Positions 44,414 through 53,112 of a stretch of 64,000 nt of DNA are shown one piece after another. Both the position numbers and the translations under genes were made by a program. Numbering within the stretch: the first letter of the stretch is position 1; every line of letters begins with the position of its first letter. The notes beneath the pieces were generated by a model. It searched no databases. It saw nothing but the letters and a program-made list of their open reading frames with translations, and was not told where the DNA came from. The stretch comes from Lachnoclostridium sp. (GTDB lineage Bacteria; Bacillota; Clostridia; Lachnospirales; Lachnospiraceae): the NCBI GenBank assembly GCA_023664665.1, contig JAMPEY010000014.1:1-64000 (forward strand). The letters run 5' to 3'.

Positions 44414-45517
44414 GTGATTTCCGGTGATTTTATAAAAGAAACATTCAGTGAACTTGTGTCGATTGATTCGCCGTCTCTGAACGAAAGGGCTATGAAGGAT
44501 CATATGAAGGCAATGTTCTTAAAATTAGGAATAGAATTGGAAGAGGATGCCAGTGCATCTATTACCGGTTCAAATGCAGGCAATCTGTACGGATATGTAA
44601 AGGGAAACGGGCAGCCGCCTATTCTGCTTTCGGCGCATATGGATACGGTGATGCCCGGATTAGGGAAAAAGGCAGTTTTTCATAAGGATGGGAAAATTAC
44701 AAGCGATGGGACGACCGTGCTGGGAGCAGACGATGTTTCGGGAATCACAGCCATTTATGCAGCTCTGTGTAATTTACACAGCAATTCTATGGAGCATCGT
44801 GACATAGAGCTGCTCTTTACCACGGGAGAGGAATTGTATTGTAAAGGAGCGAAAGCTTTCGATTATAAAAGGGTGAAATCGAAAAGCACGGTTGTGCTGG
44901 ATTTGAGCGGTGAGATTGGCGATGCAGCTTATGCTGCCCCTACAATTTTTTCTATTGAAGCAAAAATTCAGGGGAAATCTGCTCACGCAGGATTCTGTCC
45001 GGAGGAGGGCATTCATGCCATCAAGGCCTGCTGTGAAGCTGTGGCGCATCTGCCGCAGGGACATATAGACGAGGTGACTACCGCAAATATTGGTTTGATT
45101 GCAGGAGGCGACGGCATTAATATTGTTCCGAAGGAGTGTGTGGTAAAAGGGGAAGTGCGCAGCTTGTGTCATGAGCGCGCGCAGGCTGTGGCAGAACAGT
45201 GGAAGCAGATTTTTGTGGAAAATGTCCAAAAGTGCGGCGCAAGACTGCAATGGAAGCAGCAGATGGATATTCAGGCTTATGAAACGAGTCAAAACAGCCG
45301 GATTATCCGTGATTATGAAAAAGCCTGCAAACGAATAAATATTACACCACATTTCGTGAAAAGCTTTGGCGGAAGCGACAACAATGTCTTTGCGCAGAAT
45401 GGAATAGAGGGCATTGTAATTGCCACATCCATGAATAATGTGCATGGGTGTGAGGAATATGCAGATGTAGCCGAAATTTCAAAAGTTTCGGAAATTTTGA
45501 TAGGAATGCTGGCTTAA
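44414..45517 (+). CDS. M20 family metallopeptidase (peptidase T-like)
   Basis: 367 residues from a GTG start. Zinc ligands and catalytic residues are in place: SAHMDTV, LGADDVSG, TTGEE, VVLDLSGEIG and NNVHGCEEY. The dimerisation domain sits in the middle (AKIQGKSAHAGFCPEEGIHAIKA). It resembles PepT/PepT2-like aminopeptidases, and members of this clan also deacylate N-acyl amino acids. In this operon it is the candidate for the last step, releasing a free amino acid from an N-acetylated or peptidyl intermediate (inference). Last gene of the operon. Confidence 0.88.
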   Translation: MISGDFIKETFSELVSIDSPSLNERAMKDHMKAMFLKLGIELEEDASASITGSNAGNLYGYVKGNGQPPILLSAHMDTVMPGLGKKAVFHKDGKITSDGTTVLGADDVSGITAIYAALCNLHSNSMEHRDIELLFTTGEELYCKGAKAFDYKRVKSKSTVVLDLSGEIGDAAYAAPTIFSIEAKIQGKSAHAGFCPEEGIHAIKACCEAVAHLPQGHIDEVTTANIGLIAGGDGINIVPKECVVKGEVRSLCHERAQAVAEQWKQIFVENVQKCGARLQWKQQMDIQAYETSQNSRIIRDYEKACKRINITPHFVKSFGGSDNNVFAQNGIEGIVIATSMNNVHGCEEYADVAEISKVSEILIGMLA

Positions 45518-45519
45518 TG

Positions 45520-45553
45520 AACCGAAGAAGCTCTTTAAAGCTTCTCCGGTTCC
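45520..45553. terminator. Hairpin between convergent M20 and cyclophilin genes
   Basis: Arms AACCG-AGAAGCT and AGCTTCT-CGGTT (45520-45532 and 45539-45551) around a short loop that includes the cyclophilin stop codon. Neither side has a proper T run, so termination strength is doubtful. Confidence 0.45.
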
Positions 45554-46056
45554 GGATATTCTACTCCGAAACAGTCTACAGTCACACTTTTCATTACTTG
45601 TTTTTCTAAAGGCCTGTCAGAATAATCCGTAGGCGTTTCAGCAATACGGTTTACCACATCCATACCTTCAATCACTTTCCCGAACGCCGCATAGCCGCCG
45701 TCCAGATGGGGTGCGTTTTTGTGCATGATAAAGAATTGGGAGCCTGCGGAATCGGGATGTTTGGATCTCGCCATGGACAGTACGCCTTCCGTATGCTTTA
45801 AATCATTGGTCACACCGTTTTGTGCGAATTCCCCCTTGATGCTGTAGCCGGGGCCGCCCATGCCGGTGCCTTCCGGACAGCCGCCCTGAATCATAAACCC
45901 GCGGATGACTCTGTGAAAAATCAAACCGTCATAAAAGTTTTTATGAATCAGGCTGATGAAATTGTTTACGGAGACGGGCGCCACATCGGGATAAAGCTCC
46001 AGACGGATGATATCTCCGTTTTCCATGGTGATTGTTACAATAGGATTTTGTGCCAT
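45535..46056 (-). CDS. Peptidyl-prolyl cis-trans isomerase (cyclophilin type)
   Basis: 173 residues. The cyclophilin core is clear: YDGLIFHRVIRGFMIQGGCPEGTG with the catalytic Arg, GEFAQNG, LSMARSKHPDSAGSQFFI and FGKVIEGMDVVNRIAE. There is no signal peptide, so the protein is cytoplasmic and a general folding catalyst. It lies opposite the neighbouring genes and is not part of their operons. Confidence 0.95.
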   Translation of the reverse strand: MAQNPIVTITMENGDIIRLELYPDVAPVSVNNFISLIHKNFYDGLIFHRVIRGFMIQGGCPEGTGMGGPGYSIKGEFAQNGVTNDLKHTEGVLSMARSKHPDSAGSQFFIMHKNAPHLDGGYAAFGKVIEGMDVVNRIAETPTDYSDRPLEKQVMKSVTVDCFGVEYPEPEKL

Positions 46057-46089
46057 AAGAATAACCTGTACCTTTCTTGTTGTGTGATT

Positions 46090-46095
46090 TATAAT
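46090..46095 (+). promoter_or_regulatory. Possible -10 box of the GNAT gene at 46167
   Basis: TATAAT with a poor -35 (TGTACC, 17 bp upstream). Transcription from it would begin at about 46102, just past the ATG at 46101, which supports the later start at 46167. Confidence 0.35.
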
Positions 46096-46166
46096 ATTAA
46101 ATGAATGAAAACATTAATATTGTAGCGGAAAATGCCGAAAAGGTAAAGAGGCGGAGAAAGGTTTCC

Positions 46167-47012
46167 ATGTATTATTTGCAAAAAACAGAGGTCATCTTAG
46201 AGGAAAAAGAATATGCGGAGAGGTTTTTTACGGTGTTTGATGCTTTAAAAGCGCAGGGGCTGGAAGCAGACATTTGCGAAGCGGACAATGCGGAAGAAGC
46301 GGAAAATACGGGAACGCTTCTGATTACCGATAGCGTTTCCGTGACCCAAAAGGCTGTGGCGGCAGGCAGGGCGGTGCTGGTATTTTTACACGGGAAAAAC
46401 AGAAAACAGAGCTTTGAGGGGGTGTGCTACGCTTTTGAAAATCCGGAGGATTTGGACAGAGAGTATCTGGAGCAGGTGTACCGCCGCCATGCGGGGCTGC
46501 CATGGGATATTCTGGATACGGAGAGATGTCATCTGCGGGAAACTACGGAGGCGGATGTGGAAGATTTTTACCGCATTTATGCGGAACCTTCCGTCACGGC
46601 ATATATGGAGGACTTATACAGTGACCCGGAGCAGGAGAGGGAATATACCCGCAAATATATTGAAAATGTCTATGGCTTTTATGGATTTGGCGTGTGGACG
46701 GTGATAAAGAAAGATACGGGAGAAGTCATCGGCAGGGCCGGCCTTTCTTATAGGGAAGGATTTGACGAACCGGAGCTGGGCTTTGTTATCGGTGTGCCCT
46801 GGCAGGGGAAGGGTTATGGTCTGGAAGTGTGCCGGGCGGTGCTTAGGTATGGCAGGGAGCATCTGGGGCTGGGAACCATACAGGCTTTGGTGGAAGCCGG
46901 AAATCAAGTGTCCCTGCATTTGTGCAAAAAGCTGGGAATGACTGTGGCAGGGACGGTCATTTTGCAAGAGAAACAATATGTAAAGCTGATTTTTGATGAA
47001 TTATTTATATAG
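46167..47012 (+). CDS. Two-domain GNAT acetyltransferase
   Basis: 281 residues from ATG 46167 (GAGAAAGG 6 nt upstream); the frame opens at ATG 46101 but without a ribosome-binding site. The N-terminal 110 residues form an unassigned alpha/beta region resembling a small haloacid-dehalogenase or receiver-like fold (LLITDSVSVTQKAVAAGRAVLVFLHG). The C-terminal part (about 115-281) is a RimJ/RimL-type GNAT domain (ERCHLRETTEADVEDFYRI, ELGFVIGVPWQGKGYGLEVC). The substrate is unknown. It stands alone between the cyclophilin gene and the FecR-domain gene. Confidence 0.8.
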   Translation: MYYLQKTEVILEEKEYAERFFTVFDALKAQGLEADICEADNAEEAENTGTLLITDSVSVTQKAVAAGRAVLVFLHGKNRKQSFEGVCYAFENPEDLDREYLEQVYRRHAGLPWDILDTERCHLRETTEADVEDFYRIYAEPSVTAYMEDLYSDPEQEREYTRKYIENVYGFYGFGVWTVIKKDTGEVIGRAGLSYREGFDEPELGFVIGVPWQGKGYGLEVCRAVLRYGREHLGLGTIQALVEAGNQVSLHLCKKLGMTVAGTVILQEKQYVKLIFDELFI

Positions 47013-47028
47013 GGATTCATTTTCCCTA

Positions 47029-47057
47029 TTGGCAGAAATTGGTTCTTTTGTTATAAT
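47029..47057 (+). promoter_or_regulatory. Promoter of the FecR/cyclase/deoxysugar gene run
   Basis: TTGGCA (47029-47034), 17-bp spacer, TATAAT (47052-47057). It is the last strong promoter before 57.4 kb on this strand. It also shows that the in-frame ATG at 46993 cannot be the start of the FecR gene. Confidence 0.75.
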
Positions 47058-47136
47058 AAAAATTGGGAAATTAGACGAACCCGCGAATGGCGTTATTGTC
47101 GGGAAAGTCTGCGTAACAAAGAGAGGAGTGTGCACT

Positions 47137-48861
47137 ATGGGAAAAGCAATGGGGCATAAAAAACTAATCATTGCCTTAGCCGTGTCGGCAGCCCTGCTGG
47201 TGGGAATTGTGGCATGTGTTATGGCGTTCGGGAGCAAGAAACAATCGTATCGTTCCATCAAAATCGTGGAGATGGAAGGAAAGGTTGCCATAGACAGAGA
47301 GGGCATGGCAAGCTTGGACGCATCGGTGAATATGAATCTGGTGTCGGGGGATTATGTGACTACGGCACAGGATTCCTATGTGGTGTTACGGTTGGATGCG
47401 GACAAGTATGTGATGCTGGGAGAAGGCGGCGCCATGAAAGTGATTGCCGAGGGAGATGAAAACAGCGGCAGGACTTCCATAGAGCTGGCTTCCGGCAGTG
47501 TGTTAAATGAAATCCAGAACCCTCTGGGGCAGAATGCTACCTTTGATATCGTTACGCCAAATGCGACCATGTCTGTGAGGGGCACTGTGTTTGAGGTGCG
47601 TAAAAACGCCGACGGTACTATGGGCGTGTTGGTTTATGACGGTAAGGTAGCCGTAGGATTGGACGGAAAAGAACCGGTATTGTATCAAGCCGGGGAATAT
47701 ACCGAATTTACCGGCGGAGACACTCCCGAATTTTTGACGGAAAAGGGAACCATTACCGAGGCGCAGATGAGCGAAGAGGTATTGGAGCGTTTACAGAAAA
47801 TACAGGAGCAGGGCAGGGATTTGAATTTGGATGTGCTGCAGACATCTGCAAAGAATGAAGGTGAGCAGAGCAAAGCGCAGGAAGAGGCATCGCGCAAGGA
47901 AGAGATAGCGCAGCAGAAAGAGCAGGAAGAAGTAACGCAGCAGAAAGAACAGGAAGCGGCACAGCACAAAGTGCAGGAAGCAACACAGCACAAGGAAGAA
48001 ACAGTGCAACAGAAAGAACAGGAATCCGTACAGAAACAGAAAGAAGAGGCAGCACAGCGCAAGGAAGAAACAGCACAAAAGAAAGAACTTGCACAGAAAA
48101 AGGAACCTGTGACGAAACCGCAGGAAACAGTTCAACAACCGGCACCGGAACAGGCTCAGACAACGGCGGAAGAACCGAATATAGATGTGGATGACGATGA
48201 TGATGACGATTCCGATACGGATTCCGGAATGAGTTCCGTGCAGCCGGCTCCGGAAGAACCCGAGCAGCCGGCTCCGGTAGCGCCGGACAAACCGACGCCG
48301 GAAGAACCGGACAAGCCAAATGTGGGAGAACCCGAGAAACCGGATCCGATAGTGCCGGATAAGCCAAGTGTGGAAGAGCCGGATAAGCCGACGCCGGAAG
48401 AGCCGGATAAACCTAAACCGGAAGAACCCGATAAGCCCAAACCGGAGCAGGCTAAGGTGATATATCTGCTGCCTTGTATTGTATTGAGCAGTGAGGGAGA
48501 AGACGGCGAAAGATATTCTGACCTTAAGGATGTGGAGCCCGTTGTTTATATGGAGAAAACCGTTGAAGAAGCGAACTGGCCGTGGAAGTCTATCAGTGTA
48601 GAGGAAACCGCAGATTATCAGGGTGATATCGGCGGCGCAACGCACTATCAGATTATAGGCTGGTGTACGGAAGACGGAACAGAGTGGAATTTCAGCAAGG
48701 ATGCCCTGCAGGAGGATGTGAATATATATCCTATTTGGCATAATAACGGGAAATTCTATTATCCTGTGATTTATGATGACCCGGATACAGGCAAGACCTA
48801 TTGCAACAGCATCGAAAAGGGCTCCCTGCCCCGAGTGAACGGTACGGTAATCGGTCAATAA
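47137..48861 (+). CDS. FecR-domain surface protein with charged and Pro-rich repeats
   Basis: 574 residues from ATG 47137 (AGAGGAG upstream). One N-terminal transmembrane helix (about 8-30) anchors it. A FecR domain follows (about 40-190: VEMEGKVAIDREG, LVSGDYVTTAQDSYVVLRLD, FDIVTPNATMSVRGTVFEV). Next come a Gln/Glu/Lys-rich segment with repeats of about 8-10 residues (about 245-345), an acidic run (DDDDDDDSDTDS), and a Pro-rich spacer of PEEPDKP-type repeats (about 370-440). The C-terminal domain of about 130 residues holds a Listeria-Bacteroides type (Flg_new) strand pair, IIGWCTEDGTEWNF and VNIYPIW. FecR domains often sense or transmit signals outside the cell. It precedes a CHASE2 cyclase. 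Confidence 0.85.
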   Translation: MGKAMGHKKLIIALAVSAALLVGIVACVMAFGSKKQSYRSIKIVEMEGKVAIDREGMASLDASVNMNLVSGDYVTTAQDSYVVLRLDADKYVMLGEGGAMKVIAEGDENSGRTSIELASGSVLNEIQNPLGQNATFDIVTPNATMSVRGTVFEVRKNADGTMGVLVYDGKVAVGLDGKEPVLYQAGEYTEFTGGDTPEFLTEKGTITEAQMSEEVLERLQKIQEQGRDLNLDVLQTSAKNEGEQSKAQEEASRKEEIAQQKEQEEVTQQKEQEAAQHKVQEATQHKEETVQQKEQESVQKQKEEAAQRKEETAQKKELAQKKEPVTKPQETVQQPAPEQAQTTAEEPNIDVDDDDDDDSDTDSGMSSVQPAPEEPEQPAPVAPDKPTPEEPDKPNVGEPEKPDPIVPDKPSVEEPDKPTPEEPDKPKPEEPDKPKPEQAKVIYLLPCIVLSSEGEDGERYSDLKDVEPVVYMEKTVEEANWPWKSISVEETADYQGDIGGATHYQIIGWCTEDGTEWNFSKDALQEDVNIYPIWHNNGKFYYPVIYDDPDTGKTYCNSIEKGSLPRVNGTVIGQ

Positions 48862-48922
48862 TCAAGGCATGAACAAAGACGGATCAAAACCAAAGATATC
48901 ATTTTGAAATACAGGGTGTGGC

Positions 48923-50722
48923 ATGAAGCAGGATAAATTAAATCAAAAAGCAAGACTGGCGCTGTTAGCAGCGCTGTCTGCTTTCTTGGCAGGGATATTG
49001 GCTTTTATAGAACCCTTTGACAGCGCAGAATATTTATTGACGGACAGTTTGCTGATTTCCGAGAAGCCGGTGGATAACCGGATCAAGATTATCGGAATTG
49101 ACGAGGCAACCTTACAGGAATACGGACCTTTTTCCGGCTGGAGCAGGCAGCAGGCGGCGGATTTGCTGAATGCTTTTGACCCGGATTGTCCGCCTGCGGT
49201 GATTGCTTTCGATATTAATTATTTCGGAAATCACCCCACGGATCCCGAAGGTGATAATGCCTTGGTGGAAGCCGTGAAAAATTATGACCATGTGGTGATG
49301 GCGTCCTATCTGCAATATGGGGAAAAGCTGGAGCAGCAGCCTGACGGCGGCTGGCATATGAACACAATGTATCTAAGTCAGGTGGAAAAGCCGTATGAGG
49401 AATTGAATGCTGTCTGTGAGAACGGCTTTACCAACACCGTGCAGGATGCGGATAACTATGTGCGCCGGGCTTTACTGTCCGCCGATTGGGAAGGAGAAAC
49501 GACTTACAGTTTTGCCTATGCCGCTTACCGAAGTTACATGGAGTGGGCCGGACTAGAGGCGCAGATTCCCAAGACGGATAATCAGGGCATTTATGGGTTT
49601 GACTATACTGCGGAGCCGGGAATGTATGAGGTATATTCTTACGCAGATGTGGTGTCGGGAAAATATGATGCAAGAATCTTTCAGGATAGTATTGTGCTGG
49701 TAGGAGCTTATGCATCCGGCATGATGGATCAATATATGGTGCCGATTGCACATGGCACGGTGATGAACGGAGTGGAGGGACAGGCGAATCATATCAACGC
49801 CCTTTTGGACGGAAGAACTTACAGACTGATGCCGCGTTGGTGCAACGCATTATTGGCGGCGGCAATAGTGGGCGTCTATGTATGTTGCATCTCCGATAAG
49901 CGTTTTTGGATAGGTATGGCGGGAGGACTGGGATTTGAGTTTGCTATCCTTGGCGCAGCAAAGATTTTGTATGCTCAGGGGATTTACTGGAAAATTTTAA
50001 TGCCTTGTCTGGGCGTGCTCGTGGCGGCTTTGGCAAAAGTGGTGACGGGATATCTGACAGAGCGTTTCCGCAGAAGAAAAATATTGAATGTCTTTAGAAC
50101 CTACATGGCGCCACAGGTGGTTGAAGAGCTGAGTAAAAACAAGAATTTTCAAATAGAACTTGGGGGAAGCAACAGAGAAGTAGCGGTGCTTTTTGTGGAT
50201 ATCAGAGGATTTACTTCCCTGTCCGAGCGGCTTGCTCCGGGAGAGATTGTAGGAATCTTAAACCGTTATCTGGAACAGGTGACAGAAGCCATCTTTCACA
50301 ATGAGGGGACTTTGGACAAATTTATCGGGGACGCCGTGATGGCTGTGTATAATGCGCCTTTGGATGTGGCGGATTATCAGATAAAGGCGGTGCAGACGGG
50401 CATTGATATCGTGCATGCGGTGGAAGCCCTGAATGACGGTTTGAAGAAAGATTTTAATGTGGAGATTGCCTGTGGCGTAGGCATTCACTGCGGCAGAGCC
50501 GTTGTGGGAAATATCGGCTGTAATTACCGTATGGATTACACTGCCATAGGAGATACCGTAAACAGTGCGGAGCGGTTGGAGAGCATTGCCGGGAAGGGAC
50601 AGGTGCTCATCAGCGAAGAATTATATGAATGCGTAAAACAGCATTTTCATGCGGAATTTATAGGCGAGCAGAGCCTGAAAGGCAAACAGGACAAAATAAA
50701 GGTCTTTTCCGTGAAACTCTAA
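48923..50722 (+). CDS. CHASE2 adenylate/guanylate cyclase
   Basis: 599 residues. After a signal-anchor helix (about 12-30) the extracellular CHASE2 domain spans about 35-290 (KIIGIDEATLQEYGPFSGWSR, VIAFDINYFG). About three membrane helices follow (about 305-375). The C-terminal class III cyclase domain has metal-binding D426 (LFVDIRGFTSLSE) and D470 (FIGDAVMAVYNAP), the preceding Lys of TLDKFIGD, and YTAIGDTVNSAERLE with the Asn and Arg that stabilise the transition state. All key residues are intact, and the Lys with Thr/Asp pattern favours ATP. It should make cAMP in response to an extracellular cue, perhaps via the neighbouring FecR protein. Confidence 0.92.
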   Translation: MKQDKLNQKARLALLAALSAFLAGILAFIEPFDSAEYLLTDSLLISEKPVDNRIKIIGIDEATLQEYGPFSGWSRQQAADLLNAFDPDCPPAVIAFDINYFGNHPTDPEGDNALVEAVKNYDHVVMASYLQYGEKLEQQPDGGWHMNTMYLSQVEKPYEELNAVCENGFTNTVQDADNYVRRALLSADWEGETTYSFAYAAYRSYMEWAGLEAQIPKTDNQGIYGFDYTAEPGMYEVYSYADVVSGKYDARIFQDSIVLVGAYASGMMDQYMVPIAHGTVMNGVEGQANHINALLDGRTYRLMPRWCNALLAAAIVGVYVCCISDKRFWIGMAGGLGFEFAILGAAKILYAQGIYWKILMPCLGVLVAALAKVVTGYLTERFRRRKILNVFRTYMAPQVVEELSKNKNFQIELGGSNREVAVLFVDIRGFTSLSERLAPGEIVGILNRYLEQVTEAIFHNEGTLDKFIGDAVMAVYNAPLDVADYQIKAVQTGIDIVHAVEALNDGLKKDFNVEIACGVGIHCGRAVVGNIGCNYRMDYTAIGDTVNSAERLESIAGKGQVLISEELYECVKQHFHAEFIGEQSLKGKQDKIKVFSVKL

Positions 50723-50776
50723 GTCTCACGCTACTATTTGTGCTGCTAACCAAAGGGCGGCGGAATGGAGATTAGT

Positions 50777-52297
50777 ATGGAACAGATGCAGGCAGATAAA
50801 ATATTGGAAACCGGGATTCTTCTGGCGGCAGAGCGCAATTACGATGAACTGTTGTCAAAGATTGTTGATTGCGCCATGGATTTGACACAAAGTGACGGAG
50901 GCACTCTTTATCTCTATGAAGAAGAGCAGCTGAAATTTTGCATTATGAAGAATGCGTCCCTCAAGGTGAACCGGAAAGGTGTGGATGGAGAGCAGTATCC
51001 TCCGGTTGCCATGAATGAGAAAAATGTTTGCGCGTATTCGGCGATTCACAGAAGGCTTTTAAATATCGAGGATGTGTACAGCTGCGAAGAATTTGATTTC
51101 AGCGGACCCAGAGAATATGACAAGATGACAGGCTACCACACCAAATCCGTGCTGGTGTTCCCTCTGGTAAATCATGAGGGGAATCTGGTGGGCGTGGTAC
51201 AGTTGATTAATGCCCAGAATGAGGCAGGGGAAGTGGTGCCTTACAAAAAAGAATATGAAAAGGTATTGAAATCATTGGGCTCACAGGCGGCGGTGGCAGT
51301 TTCCAACATGAGATATGTTCAGGAAATGGAACAGCTTATGTTTTCCATCACCCAAGTGTTTACGGATGCTATCGATACCCGCATTCCTTATAATTATTTT
51401 CATTCGAGGAATGTGTATCTCTATGTTAAAATGATGGCGAACCACATGAATAAAAAATATTGGGAAGGGAAGTGTAAATATTTCTTTACCGCTGCGGAGC
51501 AGAATGAATTGGAAATGTCGGCCTTAATGCATGATATCGGAAAAATGGTGATTCCCAATGAAATCATCAATAAAACCACCCGTCTGGATACAGGGATTTC
51601 GCTGGTGCTGGAGCGGTTTGACCATTTAAAGGCTTTAAGCCGCATCGACTGTCTGGAGGGAAGAATCGGTCAGGAAGAATGGCTTGAGGCAAAGGAACGC
51701 TTTGCGGAAGCCAAGAAGAGGGTGGAGGAAATCGATCAAAAGCCCAATCTGGATGAGGATGATATTGCATATATTAACGGATTGTCCGCCATGGTATATA
51801 CGGATGAAGAGGGCGGACAGATTCCCTATCTGACGCCGGAGGAGACCGAATGCCTGACAGTAAAGCAGGGAAATCTGACGCCGGAGGAAAGAGGGGTTAT
51901 CTGTTCCCATGTGACCTATACGGAGAAATATCTTTCCGCCATGAATTTTGGAAAAAGATATCCCCACATTATCGAATGGGCAGGAGCGCACCATGAATAT
52001 TTGGACGGAAGTGGATATCCGAGAGGACTGAAGGGGGATGAGGTTCCTTTTGAGGCGAGAATACTGACCATAGTGGATGTATTTGAGGCATTGACCAGCG
52101 CTGACAGACCTTACAAAAAATCCATGGACGCGGAGAAAGCATTTTCGGTGCTGGAAGATATGGCGGCTCATAATAAAATTGACAAAGAACTGTTGGGGTT
52201 GTTTAAAGAGGCCTTTTTTGAGAACAGGCACAAACTGCATTTATTCGGAAAGGATGGGGAGCCTTTTCAAGCAGACGCAGGCAGAAACGGAGATTAA
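50777..52297 (+). CDS. GAF and HD-GYP domain phosphodiesterase
   Basis: 506 residues from ATG 50777 (GGAG 6 nt upstream; ATG 50765 overlaps the site). The N-terminal GAF domain (about 15-180: TQSDGGTLYLYEEE, KSVLVFPLVNHEGNLVGVVQLIN) is followed by an HD-GYP domain. The metal HD is H252-D253 in LMHDIGK, an insertion of about 110 residues separates it from H405-H406 in GAHHEYLDGSGYPRGLKG, and FEARILTIVDVFEALTSADRPYK closes the motif. HD-GYP enzymes hydrolyse c-di-GMP or cGAMP, and GAF domains often bind cyclic nucleotides, so the upstream cyclase could control it through cAMP (inference). No membrane segment. Confidence 0.9.
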   Translation: MEQMQADKILETGILLAAERNYDELLSKIVDCAMDLTQSDGGTLYLYEEEQLKFCIMKNASLKVNRKGVDGEQYPPVAMNEKNVCAYSAIHRRLLNIEDVYSCEEFDFSGPREYDKMTGYHTKSVLVFPLVNHEGNLVGVVQLINAQNEAGEVVPYKKEYEKVLKSLGSQAAVAVSNMRYVQEMEQLMFSITQVFTDAIDTRIPYNYFHSRNVYLYVKMMANHMNKKYWEGKCKYFFTAAEQNELEMSALMHDIGKMVIPNEIINKTTRLDTGISLVLERFDHLKALSRIDCLEGRIGQEEWLEAKERFAEAKKRVEEIDQKPNLDEDDIAYINGLSAMVYTDEEGGQIPYLTPEETECLTVKQGNLTPEERGVICSHVTYTEKYLSAMNFGKRYPHIIEWAGAHHEYLDGSGYPRGLKGDEVPFEARILTIVDVFEALTSADRPYKKSMDAEKAFSVLEDMAAHNKIDKELLGLFKEAFFENRHKLHLFGKDGEPFQADAGRNGD

Positions 52298-52302
52298 AAG
52301 AG

Positions 52303-53100
52303 ATGTTGGAGCATAACGAAATCACTCATATTATTCCTAATGTTAAAGAGTTGGATGCTTATGTAGAGATGGCAGAACAGTATTCGTTGGGATTTGAATA
52401 CAATGATTTTTTTATTCCGGATTTGTTGGATGACCCAAAAGAGGTCAGGCAGAGAATTGCCGTGTATAACGGACTGGGAAGACCTAAAGGAAGGGATACC
52501 CTTCATGGGGCTTTTTTGGATATTGTTCCTTTCAGTCAGGACAGCGGCATTCGCAAACACAGCATTTACCGGATGCAGCAGTCGGTGGAGATTGCCGGAG
52601 AGCTGGGATGCCGGGGAGTCATATTTCACACGGGACTGATACCCGATATGGTAGGGGATGAAAAATATAACTCCCGTTGGCTGGCAATTATGGCGGATAC
52701 CATAAGGATGCTTTTAAAGCAGGACAGCAGCATAGAGATATATTGTGAAAATATGTTTGACGACTCCCCGCAGGCATTGGCGGAATTGGCAAAGCTGCTG
52801 CGGGAGGAAGAACGCTTTGGTGTTTGTCTGGACATCGGACATATGATGCTGAAAACCAAGGAACCGGCGGAGTGGTTCCGGATTCTGGGGTCAAGCATCC
52901 GTCATTTTCACATGAACGACAATTATTTAAAACGGGACAATCATTTGGCGCTGGGCGACGGAGAGATTGACTGGAATGATATATTTGCATTAATGAGTCG
53001 GCATGGATTGTGGGACAGAAGCAGACTGTTGGAAGTAAGCGACCTTCAAAAGATTCATAGCAGTCTGGACTACTTAAAAAAACAGCATTTCAATGCCTGA
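52303..53100 (+). CDS. TIM-barrel sugar isomerase/epimerase-like protein
   Basis: 265 residues of the AP-endonuclease-2/xylose isomerase-like superfamily: EYNDFFIPDLL, GVIFHTGLIP, IEIYCENMF with the metal Glu, GVCLDIGHMML, IRHFHMNDN and a late RLLEVSD. The metal site looks complete. The reaction cannot be told from sequence. The gene begins 5 bp after the HD-GYP gene and 12 bp before the DegT aminotransferase, so it bridges the signalling and deoxysugar parts of the run. Part of its leader (GCAGAAACGGAGATT, 52281-52295) is repeated before glpK. Confidence 0.82.
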   Translation: MLEHNEITHIIPNVKELDAYVEMAEQYSLGFEYNDFFIPDLLDDPKEVRQRIAVYNGLGRPKGRDTLHGAFLDIVPFSQDSGIRKHSIYRMQQSVEIAGELGCRGVIFHTGLIPDMVGDEKYNSRWLAIMADTIRMLLKQDSSIEIYCENMFDDSPQALAELAKLLREEERFGVCLDIGHMMLKTKEPAEWFRILGSSIRHFHMNDNYLKRDNHLALGDGEIDWNDIFALMSRHGLWDRSRLLEVSDLQKIHSSLDYLKKQHFNA

Positions 53101-53112
53101 AAGGAAAGGTTA

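Noticed and set aside
47009-47029. Stem ATAGGGA/TCCCTAT after the GNAT gene as a terminator
   Set aside because: The stem is only 7 bp, no T run follows, and it touches the -35 box of the FecR promoter.
47791-48858. 355-codon open frame on the minus strand opposite the FecR gene
   Set aside because: It mirrors the low-complexity Glu/Lys/Pro repeats of the FecR protein, reads as Arg/Phe/Leu-rich nonsense, and has no ribosome-binding site or family motif.
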